From Sphingomonas sp. HF-S4 (GTDB lineage: Bacteria; Pseudomonadota; Alphaproteobacteria; Sphingomonadales; Sphingomonadaceae): 64,000 nucleotides of DNA. The DNA is taken from assembly GCF_032911445.1 (NCBI RefSeq), contig NZ_JAWJEJ010000001.1:2666001-2730000 (forward strand). The letters are read 5' to 3'. Shown here piece after piece: positions 1 through 10,361 of the stretch (position 1 is the stretch's first letter; every line of letters starts with the position of its first letter). The notes under the pieces are model-generated. The model had not been told where the DNA came from. It saw only the letters and a list, made by a program, of their open reading frames with translations, and made no database searches. A program made the position numbers and the translations under genes.

Positions 1-63
1 TCGGTGATCTGGGTGGATGCGGACGGGCGCACGGGGAACATTCTGCGACGCACGGGCAATTAG
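1..63 (+). CDS. C-terminal end of a small protein, possibly PepSY domain (partial)
   Basis: Reading frame 1 is open from the first base to a TAG at 61-63 and encodes the last 20 residues of a protein whose start lies outside the window. The tail reads like the end of a PepSY domain (acidic/aromatic strand followed by D-x-x-T-G-x-I-L). PepSY proteins are often encoded directly upstream of PhoP/PhoQ-type two-component genes in sphingomonads, as here, 25 bases before the response regulator start. The assignment rests on a very short segment plus context. Confidence 0.45.
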   Translation, partial: SVIWVDADGRTGNILRRTGN

Positions 64-88
64 CGCCAGCAACGGTACAGGGACAAAT

Positions 89-757
89 ATGCGACTTCTG
101 ATCGTCGAGGACGAACCCAATCTCGGACAGCAGCTCCGCAACGCGCTCGAAGGCGCGGGCTATGCGGTCGATCTCGCCACCGATGGCGAGGAAGGGCTCT
201 ATCTCGGCTCGAACGAGCAATATGACGCGATCATCCTCGATCTCGGCCTCCCCGAGATCGACGGCCTCACCGTGCTCGATCGCTGGCGCAAGGAAGGCAA
301 GACCACCCCGGTGCTCGTGCTCACCGCGCGCGACAGCTGGTCGGACAAGGTCGCCGGGCTCGATGCCGGCGCCGACGATTATGTCGCCAAGCCGTTCCAG
401 ACCGAGGAACTGATCGCCCGGCTGCGCGCGCTGATCCGCCGTGCCTCGGGCAACGCGTCCGCGGAGCTCATTGCCGGCGACATCCGCCTCGACACGCGCA
501 GCGGCAAGGTCACCAAGGCCGGCGAGCCGGTCAAGCTGACCGCGCAGGAATACAAGCTGCTCAGCTATCTGCTCCACCACAAGGGCAAGGTCGTCAGCCG
601 CACCGAGCTGATCGAGCACATCTACGATCAGGATTTCGATCGCGATTCGAACACGATCGAAGTGTTCGTCACCCGCATCCGCAAGAAGCTCGGGCCCGAC
701 GTGATCACTACCATCCGCGGGCTGGGCTACAGCCTCGAGGAACCCGCGGTCGCCTGA
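89..757 (+). CDS. OmpR/PhoB-family two-component response regulator
   Basis: A 222-residue transcriptional regulator. The N-terminal receiver domain (about residues 1-115) has the acidic pocket (VEDE near residue 8), phospho-acceptor Asp51 in ILDLGLPEIDG, the Thr of VLTAR and the Lys of AKPF. The C-terminal winged-helix domain (about 125-220) ends with the usual TxRGxGY motif. I chose ATG 89 because the receiver fold begins there; an upstream in-frame GTG-type extension to 17 overlaps the preceding gene and carries no domain. The histidine kinase gene starts one base after the stop, so the two are a co-transcribed pair. The ligand and target genes cannot be read from the sequence; PhoP-like is the closest general description. 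Confidence 0.93.
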   Translation: MRLLIVEDEPNLGQQLRNALEGAGYAVDLATDGEEGLYLGSNEQYDAIILDLGLPEIDGLTVLDRWRKEGKTTPVLVLTARDSWSDKVAGLDAGADDYVAKPFQTEELIARLRALIRRASGNASAELIAGDIRLDTRSGKVTKAGEPVKLTAQEYKLLSYLLHHKGKVVSRTELIEHIYDQDFDRDSNTIEVFVTRIRKKLGPDVITTIRGLGYSLEEPAVA

Positions 758-758
758 C

Positions 759-2213
759 ATGGCCGAAGCCGGGGACAATGTCCCGTCCCCCCTGAGCGAC
801 GCGGCGCTCGAGCCGCAGCCGCGGAATTATGCCCCGCGCGCCACCGGCTCGGTCAGCCGGCGCATGATCCTGATCGCCAGCGCGTGGATTTTCGTGCTGC
901 TGGTCGGCGGCGGCGTCGCGCTCGATCGCGTGCTCACCACCGCGATCACGCGGAACTTCGACGAGCAGCTCGATTACCTGCTTACCTCGATGATCGTCTC
1001 GGCCGAGCTCGGCCCGAGCGGCGAAGTGATGCTCAACCGCGAACTCGCCGACCAGCGTTTCCTCGAACCCGGCTCGGGCGCCTATTGGCAAATCAGCGGC
1101 AAGGGCTTCGAACCCTTCCCGTCGCGCTCGCTGTGGGACCGCAAGCTGCGCGTCAATCAGCGCCATGACGATCGCGACCTCCACATCTACGACAGCGACG
1201 AGTTCGTTGACAAAACCCCGCGCGCCGACCGCGATCCCAACGATCCGAGCAACCAGTTGCTCCGCATCGCCGAACGCGACCTGACGTTGCCCGGATCGCC
1301 GGTGCGGTGGAAATTCCAGGTGGCGCAGAGCCGCGACGGTCTCGACGCCCAGATCGCCACGCTGCGCCGCACGCTGGTGCGCAGCTTCGTGCTGCTCGGG
1401 CTCGGGCTGATCGTGATGGTCGGGTTGCAGACCTGGTACGGACTGCTGCCGCTGCGGAAGGTCCGAAAGGAGATCGCCCGGCTGCGCGCCGGCGAGGCCA
1501 GCAGGATCGAGGATCGCATGCCTGCGGAAATCGCGCCGATGGTCGACGAATTGAACGCGCTGGTCGAGCACAACGATCGCCAGGCCGAGGAAGCGCGGCG
1601 CCATGCCGGCAACCTCGCCCATGCACTCAAGACCCCGCTCAGCGTGATCATGAACGCCGCCGCAGCCGGACAGGACGACCTCGCCCCCACTGTGATCCGC
1701 GAGGCGCGGACGATGCGTCGCCAGATCGACCACCACCTCGCCCGCGCCCGCGCCGTCGGCAGGCGGGGCAGCGCCCACAGCCGCGCGCAGGTCTGGCCCT
1801 CGGTCGAGGCCGTCGAGCGCGCCGTCGCCCGGCTCTATCCGAATGTCCGCATCGACGTGGACGGCCAGAAGGACCTGGTCGCGCATATCGAGCGCCAGGA
1901 TCTCGACGACCTTCTCGGCAACCTTGTCGAGAACGCCGCCAAATATGGCGGCGGCAGCGTGTTCATCACCGCGGGCGTTCAGGCCGGGTTCGTCGAGATC
2001 CTCGTCGAGGACGATGGCCGCGGCATCCCGGAGGCCGACCGCATTCGCATCTTCGACCGGGGCGTCCGCCTCGACAGCGGCAAGCCCGGGACCGGCCTGG
2101 GCCTGGCGATCGTTCGCGACGTGGCCGAGATCTACGATGGCACCGTCAGCCTCGAAGAGAGCGAAGATCTCGGGGGCCTGCTGGTTCGGCTAAGGCTGCC
2201 GGCGGCGAGCTAA
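759..2213 (+). CDS. Sensor histidine kinase, partner of the upstream regulator
   Basis: A 484-residue inner-membrane kinase. A first transmembrane helix lies near residues 36-58, a periplasmic sensing region follows to about 205, and a second helix lies near 208-232, then a HAMP-like linker. The H-box [12 protein letters not shown] carries the phosphorylated His288. The ATPase domain has an N-box (LVENAAKYG), G1 (DDGRGIP) and G2 ([11 protein letters not shown]). It autophosphorylates and passes the phosphate to the regulator encoded one base upstream. The layout is PhoQ/QseC-like. The last bases overlap the convergent monooxygenase gene by four nucleotides, so the stop codons of both strands interlock. 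Confidence 0.92.
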   Translation: MAEAGDNVPSPLSDAALEPQPRNYAPRATGSVSRRMILIASAWIFVLLVGGGVALDRVLTTAITRNFDEQLDYLLTSMIVSAELGPSGEVMLNRELADQRFLEPGSGAYWQISGKGFEPFPSRSLWDRKLRVNQRHDDRDLHIYDSDEFVDKTPRADRDPNDPSNQLLRIAERDLTLPGSPVRWKFQVAQSRDGLDAQIATLRRTLVRSFVLLGLGLIVMVGLQTWYGLLPLRKVRKEIARLRAGEASRIEDRMPAEIAPMVDELNALVEHNDRQAEEARRHAGNLAHALKTPLSVIMNAAAAGQDDLAPTVIREARTMRRQIDHHLARARAVGRRGSAHSRAQVWPSVEAVERAVARLYPNVRIDVDGQKDLVAHIERQDLDDLLGNLVENAAKYGGGSVFITAGVQAGFVEILVEDDGRGIPEADRIRIFDRGVRLDSGKPGTGLGLAIVRDVAEIYDGTVSLEESEDLGGLLVRLRLPAAS

Positions 2214-3196
2214 AGCGACTTCATCGCCTCCGCGGCGATCGTCAGGCTCTTCCTGCGCGCATCGTGATCGAACATCGCGCTGGTCAGCATCAGCTCATCC
2301 GCCCCCGTCCGCGCCACGAACGCGGCAAGCTGCGCGCGCACTTTGTCGGGCCCGCCGATCGCGCTCGCCGAGAGCACCTGTTCGAGCATCGCATTGCCCT
2401 GCGGCCCCAGGCTCTCGCGATAGCCGCGCACCGGCGGCGGCAGCTGGATGCCGCGCCCGGTACGGATCGCGACGAACGCCTGTTGCTGCGACGTCGCGAG
2501 ATATTCCGCCTCGTCGTCGCTGTCCGCGCCGAACACATTGAACCCGAGCATCAGATGCGGCTTGTCGAGCACTGCCGAGGGCCTGAAGTTGCGGCGATAG
2601 ACATCGGCTGCTTCGTCCATCAACCCAGGCGCGAAGTGCGAGGCAAAGGCATAAGGCAGCCCCAGCGCCGCGGCGAGCTGCGCGCCGAACAGGCTCGATC
2701 CGAGGATCCAGAGCTTGACGTCCGCCCCCGCCCCCGGCGTAGCGCGGATGCCGGTCTGGCCGTCATCGGCGAAATAGCTTTGCAGCTCGACCACGTCCTG
2801 CGGGAATTCGTTGCCGCTGCCGCCCATGCCGCGGCGGATCGCGGCCGATACGCGCTGGTCCGATCCCGGCGCACGTCCGAGCCCCAAATCGATCCGTCCC
2901 GGGAACAGCGCATCGAGCGTGCCGAACTGTTCGGCAACCTGAAGCGGCGAATGATTGGGCAGCATGATCCCACCCGCCCCGACGCGGATCGTCGAGGTCG
3001 CGGCGCCGACATGGCCGATCACCACCGCGGTGGCGGCGCTGGCGATGCCCTCCATCCCGTGATGCTCGGCGACCCAGTAGCGAGTGAAACCGAGGCCCTC
3101 GGCATGCCGCGCCAGATCGGCGGCGTTGGCAAAGGCTTGGGAAGCGGTCCCACCCTGGACGATGGGAACGAGGTCGAGCAGCGAATAAGCGGTCAT
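2210..3196 (-). CDS. LLM-class flavin-dependent oxidoreductase (luciferase-like, MsnO8 type)
   Basis: A 328-residue single-domain TIM-barrel protein of the bacterial luciferase-like family. It opens with the typical [12 protein letters not shown] strand, has the YWVAEHHGM segment near residue 45, the [17 protein letters not shown] strand, and [14 protein letters not shown], which are conserved in the COG2141/MsnO8 group. The ATG at 3196 is preferred over an upstream in-frame start because the conserved N-terminus begins there. Such proteins use reduced FMN to oxygenate small molecules; the substrate is unknown here. It converges on the histidine kinase with a four-base overlap. Confidence 0.88.
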   Translation of the reverse strand: MTAYSLLDLVPIVQGGTASQAFANAADLARHAEGLGFTRYWVAEHHGMEGIASAATAVVIGHVGAATSTIRVGAGGIMLPNHSPLQVAEQFGTLDALFPGRIDLGLGRAPGSDQRVSAAIRRGMGGSGNEFPQDVVELQSYFADDGQTGIRATPGAGADVKLWILGSSLFGAQLAAALGLPYAFASHFAPGLMDEAADVYRRNFRPSAVLDKPHLMLGFNVFGADSDDEAEYLATSQQQAFVAIRTGRGIQLPPPVRGYRESLGPQGNAMLEQVLSASAIGGPDKVRAQLAAFVARTGADELMLTSAMFDHDARRKSLTIAAEAMKSL

Positions 3197-3266
3197 GCTC
3201 GGGAGATGGGTGGCGCAGGTCCGCTGCGCCACCCGAAGCTTTGCTTTCAGGCAGGCAAGCAGTTTC

Positions 3267-5645
3267 TCAGAACCCCAAGGTCAGCCGCACCGCTCCGCCC
3301 TTGTCGCTCGGCAAAGCGGCGTAGTTGCCTGGGTTGCGGCGCAGGAACAGGTTGCTGCTCAGGCTCCCGCCAAACACGGGCAAGGCATACCGCAGCTCGT
3401 AATCGACCTCGCGGCCCTGTGGCGCCAGGTTGATGAACCCCTTGTCCCAGGCGCTCACCGACATCGTCGCGTAATCCCAGTCGGCGGGGAGCGCGATGCC
3501 GATTCCGCCGCTGGCCACACGGAGCGGCTGGGCGATGCGCAGTCCGAAGCTGTCCGCGTCGGCGAAGAGCCCGTCCTTGCCGATATCCGCGGCGAACGCG
3601 CTGGTGCGGATCATGCCCCCGCCCTCGACGCCGTTGCGCAGCTTGGCCTTGGTCCGGCCCTGCCGCATCGAGCCGCCCAGCGACCAGCCCTCGCCCATCT
3701 CGTAACGCAGCCCGAGATCGACGAAATTGCTGTCCGCGCGCGCACCGCCCAGCCCGCCGCTGAACCGCGCGCCGAGCACCGTGTCGCGCTCGCTGAGCCG
3801 CGTGACCGACACGCCGACGCGCAGGTCGCCGAGTGCGCGGTCGAGCCCCAGCGTCGTGCGCCAATAGCCCGATCGCTGTGCATCCCAGCGCAGCGCCGCG
3901 AACTGCGTCTCGCGCCGGCTGAGCACCTGTCCCTGCTCCTGCGCGAGGCTCACGCCCCAGCGCCCGAGCGGGTGGCGCACCGCCACCGAGCCCTGCACAT
4001 CGACGTCGAAACCCGCATCGCGCAGCGGATCGCGCGCGACGAGAAAGGCCGGATCGTCGCGTCCTGCCAGCCGCGCAGTGAGCGTATTACCCGTCTCCGA
4101 CGCGCCGATCGCGAACTGCGCGGTGCTGCCGAGCTTGCCGCTCACCGTTGCGGCGAGCATCCGCGCGACATTGGCGTCGCGCGTACCGATGCCGAGCGGC
4201 TCGAGCCGCACCGTGTCGCGCGCCGGCACCAGCGAGACGGCGACGTTCAGGTCGCGCACCCCGGCCGAGAAGCTGCGCTGGCGCGTCGCCATCAGCGCAG
4301 GCAGGCGGCGGGCCGGTCCCTGGCGGACGATCGTCCGCGCCAGCTCGGTGGCGAAGGCACGGTCGAACGAATCGAGCACGACCGCGCCGAGCGCGCCCTG
4401 CCGGGCATCCCCCATCGGCAGCGACAGGGCGCCGTTGACCCCGCTCGAGACCACGCCGGTCGATCCCGCGAGCGAAGTCGTGCCCACCGGCTGGAAGGCA
4501 CGCGTGAGGTCGATCACGCCGCGGCCATAGATCGCATCGATCCCCGCTTCGCCGGCGTCACGCGCCGTGGCGTAGAGCAGCTGGACGATCTGCGCGCCGG
4601 TGAGGTTGGGGAAAGCTTGGGCGAGCAGCGCCACCGCGCCCGCGATCTGCGGCGCCGAGAAGGACGTGCCCGACCAGAGCAGCGGCGTCGCGTTCTCGTC
4701 GGGGGCGCGCACGCGCTCGCCGACCGCGGCTAGAAAGGTGTTGGCGCCCGTGCCGGCGCGGTTGCTGAAGCTCGAGATCTGGTCGTTGGTGCCCACCGAG
4801 CCGGCGATGATCACCAGCCCGCGCGCACCTGCGCTGGCGGCAGCGCCCGCGGCGAAGGGATCGGGATTGACGCCCTCGGCCTTGGCACCGTCATTGCCCG
4901 CCGAGATCACGATGACGATCCCCGCCGCGGTCGCGTCGCTGATCGCGCGGAGCAGCCGGGCATTGGGCGCATCGCCGCCGAGCGAGATGTTGACCACGCG
5001 CGCGCCGCCGGTCCGCGCGGCGTCGAGCCCCGCGGCGATGGCGTTGTCGCCGAAGCTGCAGCCGCCATCGTCGCCGGTATCGGTGCAGGTGCCCGGCGTG
5101 TCGGCGCGCGCGACGATCAGCTGTGCGTCGAAGGCGACGCCGTGCGTGCCTACATCGTTGCGACGCCCCGCGATAGTGAAGGCGACCGCCGTGCCGTGCC
5201 CACCTTCGTCGTCGATGCTGGCATTGCCCGCAGCTGCGATCGAGGCGGCGGCGATTCGACAGCTTCCGGTTCCGACTCCGCCCGAACAGTCGCCAAACTC
5301 GGCGCTCTGCAGGTCGATGCCACTGTCGATCACCCCGACGCGAATGCCGGCGCCGGTGCCGCCGTGCGTATAAGCGGTGAGCGCATTCATTGAGATCGCG
5401 CCGATCGTCGCACGATATTCGGCGGTATCATAGTTCACCGTCGGCGTAGGGGCGGGACTCGGCGTGGGAGTTGGGACCGGCGCGGGAGTCGGTGTCGGCG
5501 TGGACACCGGCACAGGCGGCGGGGCGGGCGCCGGGATCGGCGCGGGACGGCTGCCGCCGCCGCTGCCACCGCCGCATGCGGCGAGCGCCAGCAGACCGCC
5601 GATCGCTACGCCCTGCATCAACCGCGCGTGGAATATTGCCCGCAT
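3267..5645 (-). CDS. S8 (subtilisin-like) serine protease autotransporter, lipoprotein-type
   Basis: A 792-residue exported protease. The N-terminus has a hydrophobic signal ending in the lipobox LALAAC (Cys24), then a Gly/Ser stretch and a roughly 45-residue linker of Pro-Thr/Pro-Ala repeats. The peptidase domain follows with Asp107 (VIDSGID), His150 (GGHGTAVAF) and the catalytic Ser in [13 protein letters not shown] near residue 330. The last 280 or so residues alternate in beta-strand fashion and end in aromatic Phe, as in an autotransporter barrel. ATG 5645 is chosen because the signal peptide begins there and an AGGA stretch precedes it. A lipid anchor together with a C-terminal barrel is unusual but recurs in sphingomonads. 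It is divergent from the HAD gene. Confidence 0.88.
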   Translation of the reverse strand: MRAIFHARLMQGVAIGGLLALAACGGGSGGGSRPAPIPAPAPPPVPVSTPTPTPAPVPTPTPSPAPTPTVNYDTAEYRATIGAISMNALTAYTHGGTGAGIRVGVIDSGIDLQSAEFGDCSGGVGTGSCRIAAASIAAAGNASIDDEGGHGTAVAFTIAGRRNDVGTHGVAFDAQLIVARADTPGTCTDTGDDGGCSFGDNAIAAGLDAARTGGARVVNISLGGDAPNARLLRAISDATAAGIVIVISAGNDGAKAEGVNPDPFAAGAAASAGARGLVIIAGSVGTNDQISSFSNRAGTGANTFLAAVGERVRAPDENATPLLWSGTSFSAPQIAGAVALLAQAFPNLTGAQIVQLLYATARDAGEAGIDAIYGRGVIDLTRAFQPVGTTSLAGSTGVVSSGVNGALSLPMGDARQGALGAVVLDSFDRAFATELARTIVRQGPARRLPALMATRQRSFSAGVRDLNVAVSLVPARDTVRLEPLGIGTRDANVARMLAATVSGKLGSTAQFAIGASETGNTLTARLAGRDDPAFLVARDPLRDAGFDVDVQGSVAVRHPLGRWGVSLAQEQGQVLSRRETQFAALRWDAQRSGYWRTTLGLDRALGDLRVGVSVTRLSERDTVLGARFSGGLGGARADSNFVDLGLRYEMGEGWSLGGSMRQGRTKAKLRNGVEGGGMIRTSAFAADIGKDGLFADADSFGLRIAQPLRVASGGIGIALPADWDYATMSVSAWDKGFINLAPQGREVDYELRYALPVFGGSLSSNLFLRRNPGNYAALPSDKGGAVRLTLGF

Positions 5646-5769
5646 ATCGCCGATCCTGTTGGAAACTGCCCAATGGCACCGATAGTTTATGCAGCCATTC
5701 CGGGGCGTTAACGCTAATCTTCCCTGCCGCCTTGCGGGCATGGCGTCCACTCCGTAGAGCCCCGCTCCG

Positions 5770-6432
5770 ATGCTTCCCGCGCTGGCCCATATCCGCAACT
5801 GGATCTTCGATCTGGACAACACGCTCTATCCGGTGAGCGCCAATCTCTTCCCTATGATAGACGCTCGGATCGGCGAATATGTGGAAACACTGCTGAAATG
5901 TGGACCTGAGGAAGCGCACCGCATCCAAAAGGGATATTTCCACGCGCACGGCACGACCCTGGCCGGCTTGATGTCGGAACATGGCACCGATCCGCACCAT
6001 TATCTCGATTTCGTCCATGACGTGGACATGAGCCTGCTCGAGCGCAACGAGGCGTTGATCGAGGCGCTCGCGCGGCTTCCGGGGCGCAAGCTGGTCTTCA
6101 CCAATGGCGACGCGCCCTACGCCACCAAGGTGCTCGACCGGCTCGGGCTGGCCGACACGTTCGAGGCGATCCACGACGTCCATGCGACGCAATACCGCCC
6201 AAAGCCCGATCCGCTCGCTTATCAGGGCCTGTGCGAGGCCTATGGCCTCGACCCTACGAAATCGCTGTTCGTCGACGACATGGCCCGCAACCTGAAGCCC
6301 GCCAAGGCGATCGGCATGGCGACGGTCTGGATCGACAACGGTTCCGAGCAGGGACCCGAGCAGGACCGCAGCTTCATCGACTATACCGTGACCGACCTCG
6401 GCCATTGGCTGCACGAAATATTGGAGGACTGA
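5770..6432 (+). CDS. HAD-family pyrimidine 5'-nucleotidase
   Basis: A 220-residue cytosolic HAD phosphatase. Motif I is DLDNTLYP (nucleophile and acid Asp near residue 15-17), motif II is VFTNGD, and motif III/IV is KPDP followed by [11 protein letters not shown]. The DxDNTLYP signature with the helical cap of about 70 residues is characteristic of the pyrimidine 5'-nucleotidase (Sdt1/YjjG-like) group. It would dephosphorylate nucleoside monophosphates such as UMP or CMP. Its stop is one base before the GTG of dapD, so the two are probably co-transcribed; this nucleotidase-dapD adjacency is common in alphaproteobacteria. Confidence 0.9.
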   Translation: MLPALAHIRNWIFDLDNTLYPVSANLFPMIDARIGEYVETLLKCGPEEAHRIQKGYFHAHGTTLAGLMSEHGTDPHHYLDFVHDVDMSLLERNEALIEALARLPGRKLVFTNGDAPYATKVLDRLGLADTFEAIHDVHATQYRPKPDPLAYQGLCEAYGLDPTKSLFVDDMARNLKPAKAIGMATVWIDNGSEQGPEQDRSFIDYTVTDLGHWLHEILED

Positions 6433-6433
6433 C

Positions 6434-7252
6434 GTGACCGACCTCGCATCGACGATCGACGCCGCCTGGGAAGACCGGGCCAATCTTGGCGTCGACACGC
6501 AAGGCGCGGTGCGCGAGGCCGTGGCCGAGGCGCTCGACTTGCTCGATAGCGGTGCGGCGCGCGTCGCCGAACCCAGCGCGGACGGCTGGCAGGTCAACCA
6601 GTGGCTCAAAAAAGCCGTGCTGCTGAGCTTCCGGCTCAACGACAATGTCGTGATCGAGGGCCCCGGCGGCGCCAATTGGTTCGACAAGGTGCCGAGCAAG
6701 TTCGCCGGCTGGGACGAAGCGGCGTTCCGCGCGGCCGGCTTCCGCGCAGTGCCCGGATCCATCGTGCGGCGCGGCGCGCATATTGCCAAGGGCGCGGTGC
6801 TGATGCCGAGCTTCGTCAATATCGGTGCCTATGTCGGCGAAGGCACGATGGTCGACGGCTGGGCGACCGTGGGCAGCTGCGCGCAGATCGGCAAGAACGT
6901 CCACCTCTCGGGCGGCGTCGGCATCGGCGGGGTGCTTGAGCCGCTCCAGGCCGATCCCGTCATCATCGGCGACGGCGCGTTCATCGGCGCGCGCGCCGAG
7001 GTGGCCGAGGGCGTCCGCGTCGGCGAGGGTGCGGTGCTCTCGATGGGCGTGTATCTCGGCGCCTCGACCAAGATCATCGACCGCGCGACCGGCGAGGTCC
7101 ATCGCGGGCAGGTGCCGCCTTATTCGGTGGTGGTGCCCGGCAGCATCGGCGGGGGCGAGGGCAAGCCGGCGCTGTACTGCGCGGTGATCGTCAAGACGGT
7201 CGACGCGCAGACGCGGAGCAAGACCGGGATCAACGAGTTGCTGCGGGACTGA
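6434..7252 (+). CDS. dapD: 2,3,4,5-tetrahydropyridine-2,6-dicarboxylate N-succinyltransferase
   Basis: A 272-residue trimeric transferase that succinylates tetrahydrodipicolinate with succinyl-CoA in the lysine/diaminopimelate pathway. The N-terminal helical domain contains the conserved [14 protein letters not shown] segment, and the left-handed beta-helix shows hexapeptide repeats from about residue 110 ([41 protein letters not shown] pattern). It starts with GTG at 6434, with a GGAGGA ribosome binding site at 6423-6428 inside the end of the preceding gene. No dapE is adjacent in this window. Confidence 0.97.
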   Translation: MTDLASTIDAAWEDRANLGVDTQGAVREAVAEALDLLDSGAARVAEPSADGWQVNQWLKKAVLLSFRLNDNVVIEGPGGANWFDKVPSKFAGWDEAAFRAAGFRAVPGSIVRRGAHIAKGAVLMPSFVNIGAYVGEGTMVDGWATVGSCAQIGKNVHLSGGVGIGGVLEPLQADPVIIGDGAFIGARAEVAEGVRVGEGAVLSMGVYLGASTKIIDRATGEVHRGQVPPYSVVVPGSIGGGEGKPALYCAVIVKTVDAQTRSKTGINELLRD

Positions 7253-7283
7253 CCCGGAGACTGGATCGGCTTGGGAGGCAAGG

Positions 7284-7955
7284 GTGAAATCGTTCATCAG
7301 ACGGTTGTTCGGCTGGGCAGGAGGCGGCGACTCTCGCGAGCTGCCGGCGGCGTCCGACCAGGGCGATACTGCGGACGATCCCATCGCGATGCTCCGCGAC
7401 AAGATCCGCGCCGACATCGCGAACGGTTTTTACGACGAGGATGCGATCCTCACCAACCTTCCCGAATATTTCGACGACGAGATCGATCCGGCCCTGATAC
7501 GCCGCGATGCGCCGCGCCTGCTGCGCGAAACGCTGGCAGAGCACGCCGCGCGCGAGGCCGAATGGCCGAAGGTGACCGACTGCGACCGGCTCGACGCCGC
7601 CTTCGCCGCGCTGGAGGCCGATGGCGTGATCGCGCGCCAGAATTTCACCTGCTGCGGCACCTGCGGATCCACCGAGATCTGGGACGAGATCCATACTGCC
7701 CAGGATGCGGGGCTCCCGGCGCGCGGCTACGCCTTTTACCATATGCAGGATACCGATAGCGCCGTGGAGGGGTCCGGTATCTATCTCGGCTATGGCGCAT
7801 GCGAGGAAGGCGAGGAGGCAGCGCTGGCGATCGCCCGCGACATCATCGCCGAACTCGAATCGCAGGGACTTGCAACCCACTGGGACGGGAGCTGGAGCCA
7901 GCGGATCGGCGTGACGCTCGATTGGAAGAAGCGGCGCGGCGTGGCAACCGTCTGA
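7284..7955 (+). CDS. DUF6891-like protein of unknown function
   Basis: A 223-residue soluble protein starting with GTG at 7284 behind a GGGAGG ribosome binding site. Its core has an acidic N-terminal half, then a conserved-looking FTCCGTCGSTEIWDEI segment with three clustered cysteines, and a GYAFYHMQDTDSAVEGSGIYLGYGA segment resembling the DUF6891 family. The Cys cluster could bind a metal or be redox-active. It lies downstream of dapD in the same direction with a 31-base gap. The family has no known function, and the assignment is from memory of the motif pattern. Confidence 0.7.
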   Translation: MKSFIRRLFGWAGGGDSRELPAASDQGDTADDPIAMLRDKIRADIANGFYDEDAILTNLPEYFDDEIDPALIRRDAPRLLRETLAEHAAREAEWPKVTDCDRLDAAFAALEADGVIARQNFTCCGTCGSTEIWDEIHTAQDAGLPARGYAFYHMQDTDSAVEGSGIYLGYGACEEGEEAALAIARDIIAELESQGLATHWDGSWSQRIGVTLDWKKRRGVATV

Positions 7956-8004
7956 GCTTCTGGGCTCTCTGGCGCCGCCTTCCACTGCGCCGTAATAGCG
8001 GTTC

Positions 8005-8769
8005 ATGACCGAACCCATGACCTATGGGCGCTATCTCGCGCTCGACCAGCTTCTCGCCGCACAGCATCCGCTCTCGGATCTCGACGACGAGCTGCTGTTC
8101 ATCATCATCCACCAGACTAAGGAGCTGTGGCTCAAGCAGGTCCTCGCCGAACTGCTGCCCGCCAAGGCGCTGGTCCGCGGGGGCCGGCTGATCGAGGCGT
8201 ACAAGAATCTCGCGCGGATCAGCCGCATCCAGGCCGTGATGACGCTGAGCTGGGACGTGCTCGCGACGATGACGCCCTCCGACTATACTCGTTTTCGCGA
8301 AGTGCTGGGGCCGAGCTCGGGGTTCCAGTCGGACCAGTTCCGCGCCGTCGAGACCCTGCTCGGGGTGCGCGGCGGCGGCGTGCCGGGGCCGCTCAGCCAG
8401 CAATATGCCGCGGAGCCCAGTCTGTGGGACGACGCCAATGCCGCGCTCGCGGCAGCGGGGTTCGCGGTGCCGAACGAAGCGCTGGCGCGCGACTGGCCGC
8501 AGCCCTATGCGCCGAATCAGGGCGTCGAGGATGCCTGGGCCCAGGTCTATCGCGATCCGACGACGCATTGGGATCTCTATCAGTTCGCCGAGAAGCTGGT
8601 CGATATCGACGACGCGATGGCGACGTGGCGGCACAAGCACGTCCTCACCGTCAGCCGGGTGATCGGGATGAAGCAGGGGACCGGCGGCACGCCCGGCGTC
8701 CCGTATCTCGAATCGACGCTCAAGAAGCGCGCCTTCCCCGAACTCTGGTCGCTGCGGACGCAGCTGTGA
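8005..8769 (+). CDS. kynA: Tryptophan 2,3-dioxygenase
   Basis: A 254-residue haem dioxygenase that opens the indole ring of L-tryptophan to N-formylkynurenine. It carries the family motif FIIIHQTKELWLKQ with the substrate-contacting His36, and near the C-terminus WRHKHVLTVSRVIGMKQGTGGTPGV, which holds the haem-ligating His and the GTGGTxGV loop. Length and motif spacing match bacterial TDO. The stop TGA overlaps the GTG start of the next gene, giving translational coupling to the kynureninase-like enzyme. No formamidase gene is adjacent. Confidence 0.96.
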   Translation: MTEPMTYGRYLALDQLLAAQHPLSDLDDELLFIIIHQTKELWLKQVLAELLPAKALVRGGRLIEAYKNLARISRIQAVMTLSWDVLATMTPSDYTRFREVLGPSSGFQSDQFRAVETLLGVRGGGVPGPLSQQYAAEPSLWDDANAALAAAGFAVPNEALARDWPQPYAPNQGVEDAWAQVYRDPTTHWDLYQFAEKLVDIDDAMATWRHKHVLTVSRVIGMKQGTGGTPGVPYLESTLKKRAFPELWSLRTQL

Positions 8770-9878
8770 CGGCCAGCTACAAGCACCTGTTCCAGCGCGC
8801 GATCGCGGCGGCGCCCGAACGGCTGCACTTCGCGGCGCATTCGCACCATCTATGGCCCGACGCCTCGTATCTCGGCCAGCTCGCCGCCTGGGAAGACGGG
8901 GTGCGCCTCGCCGACCGCAAGTGGGAGCGGGTGATGGGCGAAATCTGGCCCGCGGCGCAGGGGCATGTCGCCGCCGAGCTGGGGCTGCCCGATCCCTCCA
9001 CCGTCGTGTTCGCGCCAAATAGCCATGAACTGCTGCTTCGCATCGTCTCGGCCTTGCCTCGTCGGCCGCTGCGTATCCTGGCGACCGACGGCGAGTTCCA
9101 CAGCTTCCGCCGGCAAAGCGTCCGCTGGGAAGAGGCGGGAACGGTGACGGTGGAGCGCGTGCCGCTGAACCGCATTGTCGAACGCGCATGCAGCGGGGAC
9201 CACGACCTGGTGTTCGTTAGCCAAGTCCAGTTCGGCACCGGCCATGTCTTCGAGCAGGTGGCCGAACTCGCGGCACTCGCGCGGCCGGAGGGACCGTGGG
9301 TGGTGATCGACGGCTATCACGGCTTCATGGCGATGGAGACCGATCTCTCCGCCGTCGCCGACCGCGTCTTCTACCTCGCCGGTGGATACAAATATGCGAT
9401 GGCGGGCGAGGGCTGTGCCTTCCTTCATGCCCCGCCCGGCTTCGGCTCGCGGCCCGAGATCACCGGCTGGTATGCCGAGTTCGACGACCTCTCCTTGCCT
9501 CCGGGGCGCGTCGGCTACGCACCCGACGCGCGGCGCTTCCTCGGCGCGACCTTCGATCCTTCGGGGATCTACCGCTTCGTCGCAGTGCGCGACATGCTGC
9601 GGCAGGAGGGGCTGCGCACCGCGGACATCGCGGCACATGCGGCGGAGCTGCGCGACGCGCTGTTGGCGCGGCTGCCGATCGAAGCGGAGTTGCTCAATCC
9701 GGGATCGCCGGCGCGGTTCGTGGCGTTGCGATCGCCGCACGCGGCGGCGTGGAAGGCGGCGCTGGAGGCGCAGGACGTGATCGTCGATGTTCGCGGCGAC
9801 GTGCTGCGGATCGGTTTCGGGTTGTACCAGGATGCGCGCGACCTCGAAGGGCTGATCTGGACCCTAGAGCGACTGTAG
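8766..9878 (+). CDS. kynU: Kynureninase-like PLP-dependent enzyme (class V aminotransferase fold)
   Basis: A 370-residue fold-type I PLP enzyme. The start is GTG 8766 (GTGA overlap with the kynA stop), and the next residues ASYKHLFQRAIAAAPERLHFAAHSHHLWPD resemble the N-terminus of sphingomonad kynureninase-like proteins. The likely cofactor lysine sits in LAGGYKYAMAGEGCAF near residue 208, preceded by VVIDGYHGFMAM with the PLP-contacting Asp. Given the coupling to tryptophan dioxygenase, cleavage of kynurenine to anthranilate and alanine is the likely role. It is shorter than canonical kynureninase and its lysine motif differs from the usual YKYLNGGPG, so a related class V function cannot be excluded. 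It is part of a two-gene unit with kynA. Confidence 0.75.
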   Translation: MTASYKHLFQRAIAAAPERLHFAAHSHHLWPDASYLGQLAAWEDGVRLADRKWERVMGEIWPAAQGHVAAELGLPDPSTVVFAPNSHELLLRIVSALPRRPLRILATDGEFHSFRRQSVRWEEAGTVTVERVPLNRIVERACSGDHDLVFVSQVQFGTGHVFEQVAELAALARPEGPWVVIDGYHGFMAMETDLSAVADRVFYLAGGYKYAMAGEGCAFLHAPPGFGSRPEITGWYAEFDDLSLPPGRVGYAPDARRFLGATFDPSGIYRFVAVRDMLRQEGLRTADIAAHAAELRDALLARLPIEAELLNPGSPARFVALRSPHAAAWKAALEAQDVIVDVRGDVLRIGFGLYQDARDLEGLIWTLERL

Positions 9879-9921
9879 GTGAGGGGTACGCGGCCCCGTC
9901 CTTCGCCGGAGCACGGATGCG

Positions 9922-10359
9922 CTAGTGCGCCCCGTCGACTCGTGGCACGCCAAGCCGCGGGATGTCGATCTTCGGACAGCGGTCCATCACCACTTTCAAC
10001 CCTGCCGCCTCGGCCCGCGCTGCCGCCTCTTCGTTGATTACGCCGATCTGCAGCCATACCGACTTCGCCCCAGCCGCGATCGCTTCGTCCACGGCTTCAC
10101 CCGCGGCGATCGAGCGGCGGAAGATATCGACCATGTCGATCGGTTCTCCGATCTGGCTCAGCTCGCGGAAGACGAATTCGCCGTGGATATGCTCGCCGGT
10201 GATCTGCGGGTTGACCGGGATCACGCGGTAGCCGCGGCTCTGGAGATAGGCCATCACGCCATAGCTCGGCCGATCGGGGCGATCCGACGCGCCGATCATT
10301 GCGATCGTCCGCGTCTCCTCGAGCAGTTCCTTGATATCCTCGTCGCGTGTCAGCGGCAT
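9922..10359 (-). CDS. CoA-binding domain protein (YccU-like)
   Basis: A 145-residue single-domain Rossmann protein. It contains TIAMIGASDRPDRPSYGVM near residue 20, then GYRVIPVNPQ, VDIFRR and VWLQIGVINEEAA, ending with VVMDRCPKIDIPRL; this series is typical of the CoA_binding_2 family (E. coli YccU). ATG 10359 is chosen since the family begins there; a longer frame-open extension runs into the upstream Mrp gene in another frame. It starts two bases after the stop of the Mrp gene and is probably co-transcribed with it. The cellular role is not established. Confidence 0.88.
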   Translation of the reverse strand: MPLTRDEDIKELLEETRTIAMIGASDRPDRPSYGVMAYLQSRGYRVIPVNPQITGEHIHGEFVFRELSQIGEPIDMVDIFRRSIAAGEAVDEAIAAGAKSVWLQIGVINEEAAARAEAAGLKVVMDRCPKIDIPRLGVPRVDGAH

Positions 10360-10361
10360 GG

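Noticed and set aside
1307..3433. Long plus-strand open frame of 708 codons
   Set aside because: It runs antisense to the monooxygenase gene and across the kinase gene in another frame. The translation is Arg/Ala/Pro-rich with no domain; it is a high-GC shadow frame.
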